The notes under the pieces: model-generated
Seen by the model: the letters and a program-made list of their open reading frames with translations, nothing else
Databases searched by the model: none
What the model was told of the DNA's origin: nothing
Part shown: in pieces, positions 59,680 through 64,000 of the stretch
How positions within the stretch are numbered: position 1 is the stretch's first letter
Layout: every line of letters starts with the position of its first letter
Program-made: the position numbers and the translations under genes
DNA from: Seiridium cupressi
Lineage: Eukaryota > Ascomycota > Sordariomycetes > Amphisphaeriales > Sporocadaceae
NCBI GenBank assembly: GCA_036674765.1
Contig: JARVKI010000132.1
Location: 1 to 64,000, forward strand
DNA length: 64,000 nt
Direction of reading: 5' to 3'

Positions 59680-60472
59680 TGAAAACGAGGCAGGCGCGAG
59701 ATTGACGAGATCTGCTTGCAAACGCATTGTGTGAGGCACTTCGGCAGAGGACGCAACGAGAAAACGATGAGCGCAGCAACACTCGGTGCCTTTCCCCAAA
59801 GGGCAGCCAACTCCTGCTGGGCCAGGACAGGGTTGCTCTGGATCATTTACGCATAAGAGCAAGCCATGAACATTTCGGGCAGCTTCAGTCATGCATTGAT
59901 GGCAGCATTATATGTTTTTTTGCGCATGAAGATGGTGTTCTGGCTTACATAGGGTCTCATTGTCTGCATTAGGATTACGGCATTGTTTGGGCATTCTTGT
60001 ATATCTGTTTCCGTTGCTGTTGATGCATTCTTCTAATGGATAAACCGCCACTCCCACGAGATCTGCTAGGATTGGGGTGCTCTTATCGAGCAAGAAGTAC
60101 AGTTTTTTCTTGTTGATCTGATTCCAGTCCATTTTGTACAGGATAGACGCATAGATGACCTTGTTTGAAGTACCCATTCGGCCGTCAATGAGTACTCTTC
60201 AGTTTACTGGCAAGACAATAGATGGTACTGGTCTCATCATTCTATACACACCTTCTATGTCTATGAACGCGCCGGTGGCCTCTGCCAAAGTATTTGCACC
60301 AAGAAAGGTGGCAAGTATGTAAAAGAAAAGACGCCTGGTATTTCGGATAGACGAGCATTCCTATAAGTTGGCACATGAATCGAGCACTCAGGCTTTAAAT
60401 TGAGAATAAAGGGGAAAGCAGTTAGTGCAGCTGGCTTAATCTCACTGAAAGATTTATGACAGTCAACCACAG
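59680..60472. other. Convergent 3' region of the Rab gene and the DHA2 transporter gene
   Basis: About 790 bp, AT-rich around 59.9-60.2 kb. No gene is supported. It should contain both 3' UTRs. Confidence 0.5.
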
Positions 60473-62323
60473 TTAACTGAACTCCTTCTCCCTTTCCTGC
60501 GCCACATTCTTCTTACTGTTATCCACCACAAGTTCAGGCTTCTCGGACTCTACTGGGTGTTTGGGTGCATTGCCTTGCGTCCCCAGCTTGATGAAGGGAG
60601 AAAACAGCACACTCGCGGCAGCAAGCGCAACGCAGGCCTGGAAAGTCCTGGTATACTTGAGCATGGGATCAGCCATACCCTCTGGCGTGAGTTCGACCGA
60701 ACTGAACACCGCTGTCGTGATGCCCATGACAGCTGTGCTCGACAATCTTATCACCACGTTAAATATGCCGCCAGCCAACGACTGTTGATGTGATGGCAAA
60801 GACGACATGACATACATCTACATCGGTTAGCGAAACGGCTCTATCGTGTATCAGGGGCACCGGAATGCGGGACTTACGTTGGCAACATTGAAGTTGAAGT
60901 CGGCGCCAGCAACGTTGAGAATTAGAGCAGGGAAGATGAAGGCCCAGTAACTACTGTCTGATTTCATGAATGCCAGCAATAAACTCGCGGCCAGGAAACA
61001 TAGCGAACCGCCGATCATGATCAGGGTATTGTTGACCTTGTGAAGAATGTGACCGGCGACAACGTTCCACGTAAGCCCCGCGATGGCCATGGGCAGCAAG
61101 TGTACCGCAACGGTGATGGTAGGTAGCTGCTGAACGCTTTGCATGTAAAATGCGATCCAGAATCCTGATGCGGTAAAGCCCATCATACCTAGGAGGATCG
61201 TGATGATGACCAAACTGAAGTTGCGGTCCTTCCAAATGTACGGAGGCATTAGAGGATTCGGGTACACTCGCTCCCAAAGAACAAACACAACCAGCAGGAT
61301 GACGCCCACGACGAGCAATGCAATAACAGTAGCACTTGACCATCCGTTGTCCGGCCCCAATGTCAAGCCAGCGGTGAACATGCCCGTCCCAAAGATTGTA
61401 AGAACCGTCCCGACATAATCGAAGTGCTTCAGGGCCTTGACGCGTTCCCTAAACGGGGCGCGATCAAAGTTCTCTACATTCGGAACGGCCCATACCGCGT
61501 GAACCGTAAACACTGCCCACAGGATGCAGAGAAAGACGTAGGCGGCGCGCCAGCTCGAGATGGAGGATGCAATCCCACAGACAATGAGCCCAAAGACGAA
61601 TCCCAGGGGATTGCCAGCACTGAAGGCCGAGAAAGCCAGGTTCTTTCGCTTCGACGGCGTCTTGTAGGCGGCGCCGAGAATCCCAATGGCGGGAGGGACG
61701 ACCATGGCGCACGGCAGGCCCAAGACGCCACATAGAATAACCATCCAGAAGGGGTTCTGCGCAAACGCCAGCAGCAGGACGAAGGCGCTGAAGGAGCCCA
61801 TGCCGACGACGAACATGACCTTGCGTCCCAGGAGGTCGGCCAGCTGGCCGAGCGCGAGCTGGAACGCCCCGGCGACGAGGGACGTCGAGGCCGTTATCCA
61901 CGAGATCTCGCTCTGCGTCATGCCGAGGTCGCGGCCGATGCTCGCCGTCACAATCATGCCGACGCCGGTGAGGAACGAAGCCGTCGCGGTTGCCACGGTG
62001 GCTTGGAAGACGAATGATACCTATATTCGTTAGCACGCAACTTTATTTAGTATAAACCAATGATCATGCATAAAATTAGGCAAAGGCCCTTTCTTGGTTC
62101 ATACCTCCTGGAACGTATTCTTAAAACATGCCGGACGATCGCCAAAATGAGTCTTGGTTCGCTGCAATGCAGTGCCATCCTCGACATCTATCCGAGTCTG
62201 GTCGTCGTCGTTATGGTCACTGTGATCCACCTCCGTTGCCGGCCTGGTGGAGGCAGCACGCGAAGCTTCCGTGGAGCTTGCGGCCATGATCTCGTCGTCG
62301 CCCTTGGCTTCCATCTTGCCCAT
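60473..62323 (-). CDS. MFS drug:H+ antiporter (DHA2-type, Atr1-like exporter)
   Basis: Three exons on the minus strand, 62323-62105, 62020-60878 and 60817-60473, about 568 residues; each boundary is in phase 0. An acidic N-tail of about 70 residues precedes the membrane domain. Conserved loops include LGQLADLLGRKVMFVVGMGS (MFS motif A between TM2 and TM3) and SRKNLAF/AGNPLGFVFG, typical of the Atr1/YMR279C subgroup. About 14 membrane segments are expected. Atr1-like proteins export aminotriazole, boron or related small molecules at the plasma membrane, but the substrate here is unknown. The third exon (SSLPSHQQSLAGGIFNVVIR) contributes the last two segments and a hydrophilic tail. The gene is convergent with the Rab gene, and its promoter adjoins the UTP21 3' end. 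Confidence 0.88.
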
Positions 62324-62972
62324 GCCAGGCAGCTTCTGTAAGTCGTGTATTTTTTTCTCCCCGGATCCGAACCACGGTGAGTTGGCGACAGAAAAAACAA
62401 GAATAAAAATCCGGGGTCTAGAGCCGAAGATAGCTACGCAAGCCTAGGGGGGATTTGACGCCGGTGCCCCGTTTCTCGGATGCCCACGTACGGCTAGAGC
62501 GGTGGGTGGCCGCAAAAGTGGCGACCAGACCCGCCCTATGCCTCTGATACATGGGTTTGTATGGGGGGAAGATGAGGAAATAACAGCTGTTAGCCAATCA
62601 CGCAATTTGGCTTGTGCATCACTGATCTCAGTGCATTATATCCACTACCAAGGAAACATTAATAGCGAGTACGCGATAAAGAGCCATACCTATGATTTTT
62701 ATGCCGGCCATTTCGACGAAAATAAGCAGTATACTACTATACGCAACTGTCCCAACCAACTAGTCTACATGTAGGTAGTAATGCTGGTTACACAACGACG
62801 CACTCAAACGCCGCAATGTAAAATATGAAAAATCCCTGGCTGAGGGATAGGTGTTGCTGCCTCAAATACATTATTCCCGCGTCCGGGTTTTGTTGTGTTA
62901 CATGAAGTTCGTCAATCAGACCGCAGAGGGTTTCTTTAGTTGCATAATCAAACATGAACAGTGGTGTATTGT
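62324..62972. promoter_or_regulatory. Promoter region of the DHA2 transporter and UTP21 3' flank
   Basis: About 650 bp between the transporter start and the UTP21 stop, both on the minus strand. It contains the transporter's promoter and the UTP21 3' UTR. No gene is supported. Confidence 0.5.
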
Positions 62973-64000
62973 TCAGGTACGTGGACTCCTCAGGAATCCC
63001 ACCACGCCACTGCAATAACCAACAAGGTTATCTAGCCTATCACACTCCCCAGCCTGATGCTTCTTCCAATCTTGCAAAGCTGCCATAAGGGTATCGCTCT
63101 CCAAAATCACATCGAAATGCAGTCGAAGGAACACCGTCATCCATGCTTGGGTGAGCTCGTAATCCTTTCGGGACTTTAGGCGACTTGTCAGGGCTTGGAT
63201 GAAGTGAAGCAGCTCGTTCGACTCATCGTCTGTATCGCTCGTAGATAAGGACCGAAGCTCGAGGTCAGCACTCGAAGGAGACAGTGACTTGAGATATTCA
63301 ATAAGTTCATTGTCTAATAATTAGGTCAGCATTGAGCGTGAGCGAAGTCAGGAAAGCACACTTACAGTCTCCGCCCTCAGCACCAGCTCGCAGCTTGCTG
63401 GTAAAGGCCTCCTCGCTTCGAGTTGAGCGATCGAACTTCGTAATCCTCGAATGACCCTGAGTCTCACTGTCGGTTGTTTTGACTTCGTCTACCTTCGGCC
63501 CAGAGGAGTTGGTAGTAGAGGGTAGGAAGAACGGGGCCTTTTCGGGTAGCTTCGGTGCTTCTTTGGGTTTGTTCCTCTTCTTAATAAGATCAAGATGCAG
63601 TAACGTTTGCCATCTGCTGCGCGGCACAAGACTGAGGGTCATCATATCAGTGCTGAGCTGGTCAATCAATGGAGCGGCCACACTGTCCTCATCTCCCGGA
63701 GCCTCTTCTTCGAATGCAGCATCGATCAGCCCTTGACCGCCTTCTCCAGAGGTTGTCGGGCCCGATACATGGCCAATCTCCCTTTCCGAGATCTGTCTTG
63801 TGGGGACGTGGGTAAACAGCGTCTTGTTAGTCCAGACATTGACCCCTAATTGGCCCTCAGCAGCCGCAGCAAGATATTCGCCAGTCACCGAGAAAGCCAA
63901 AGCGGTACATGGTTGTTCCAGCCGAATAGCATCAATGAGATGGCTCGTTGGTAGGTCCCACACACGTATAATGGCATCTTGCGAGGCTGCTATCATCCAG
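62973..64000 (-). CDS. utp21: U3 snoRNP protein Utp21 (WDR36), C-terminal part; gene continues beyond the window
   Basis: The minus-strand frame enters from beyond 64000, so only the last two exons are seen: 64000-63366 and 63313-62973, about 325 residues. The first part is the end of a WD40 propeller (AASQDAIIRVWDLPTSHLID, ALAFSVTGEYLAAAAEGQLG, VNVWTNKTLFTHV). The remainder is the Utp21-specific C-terminal domain (MMTLSLVPRSRWQTLLHLDL, KRNKPKEAPKLPEKAPFFLP, and FIQALTSRLKSRKDYELTQA in the last exon). Utp21 belongs to the UTP-B subcomplex of the SSU processome, which folds and cleaves 18S pre-rRNA in the nucleolus. The last exon runs to TGA at 62973-62975 (ending VVGFLRSPRT). Confidence 0.92.

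Overview
The window is nuclear DNA from a filamentous ascomycete (Pezizomycotina). Genes carry short GT-AG introns (mostly 45-160 bp), several with CTAAC-type branch sites. The gene set is typical of these fungi: a SreA-type double-GATA iron regulator with the cysteine-rich spacer, Exo84, Tom20, Tyw1, a PP2A catalytic subunit ending in TPDYFL, Tvp15 and Utp21. I cannot name the genus. All exon borders are my own reading of splice sites and frame continuity; there is no transcript support.

The left part (about 1-19 kb) looks accessory. It starts in low-complexity sequence with a poly-C run, then a dead cytochrome P450. Next come a secreted apiosidase-like glycoside hydrolase, an ACS-type MFS transporter, a fungal arylsulfotransferase-family protein, an N-terminally truncated relic of a NACHT/NLR-like protein, a divergent pair (ABM-fold protein and homogentisate 1,2-dioxygenase-like enzyme), a 3.2 kb gene-free gap, and a conserved small protein of unknown function.

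The centre (19.7-24.1 kb) holds two divergently transcribed P-loop GTPases of the AIG1/septin-like type. One has a long coiled coil and an unrecognised C-terminal domain. The other ends in a membrane hairpin. This pair is the best candidate here for an undescribed system.

From 24.8 kb rightwards the window is mostly housekeeping: EXO84, TOM20 and TYW1 (convergent), PP2A catalytic subunit, a DUF3112-like seven-TM protein, TVP15, SREA, a Gly/Ser-repeat protein with a C-terminal membrane segment, an Acinus-like SAP/RRM protein, an Srf1-like four-TM protein, an unusual Rab GTPase, a DHA2-type MFS exporter and the 3' end of UTP21. These are separated by long gene-poor stretches holding decayed genes: a J-domain protein (32.9-33.4 kb), a second P450 (40.9-41.9 kb) and at least one unidentified remnant near 52.4 kb. 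I saw no rRNA, convincing tRNA, intact transposon or CRISPR array.
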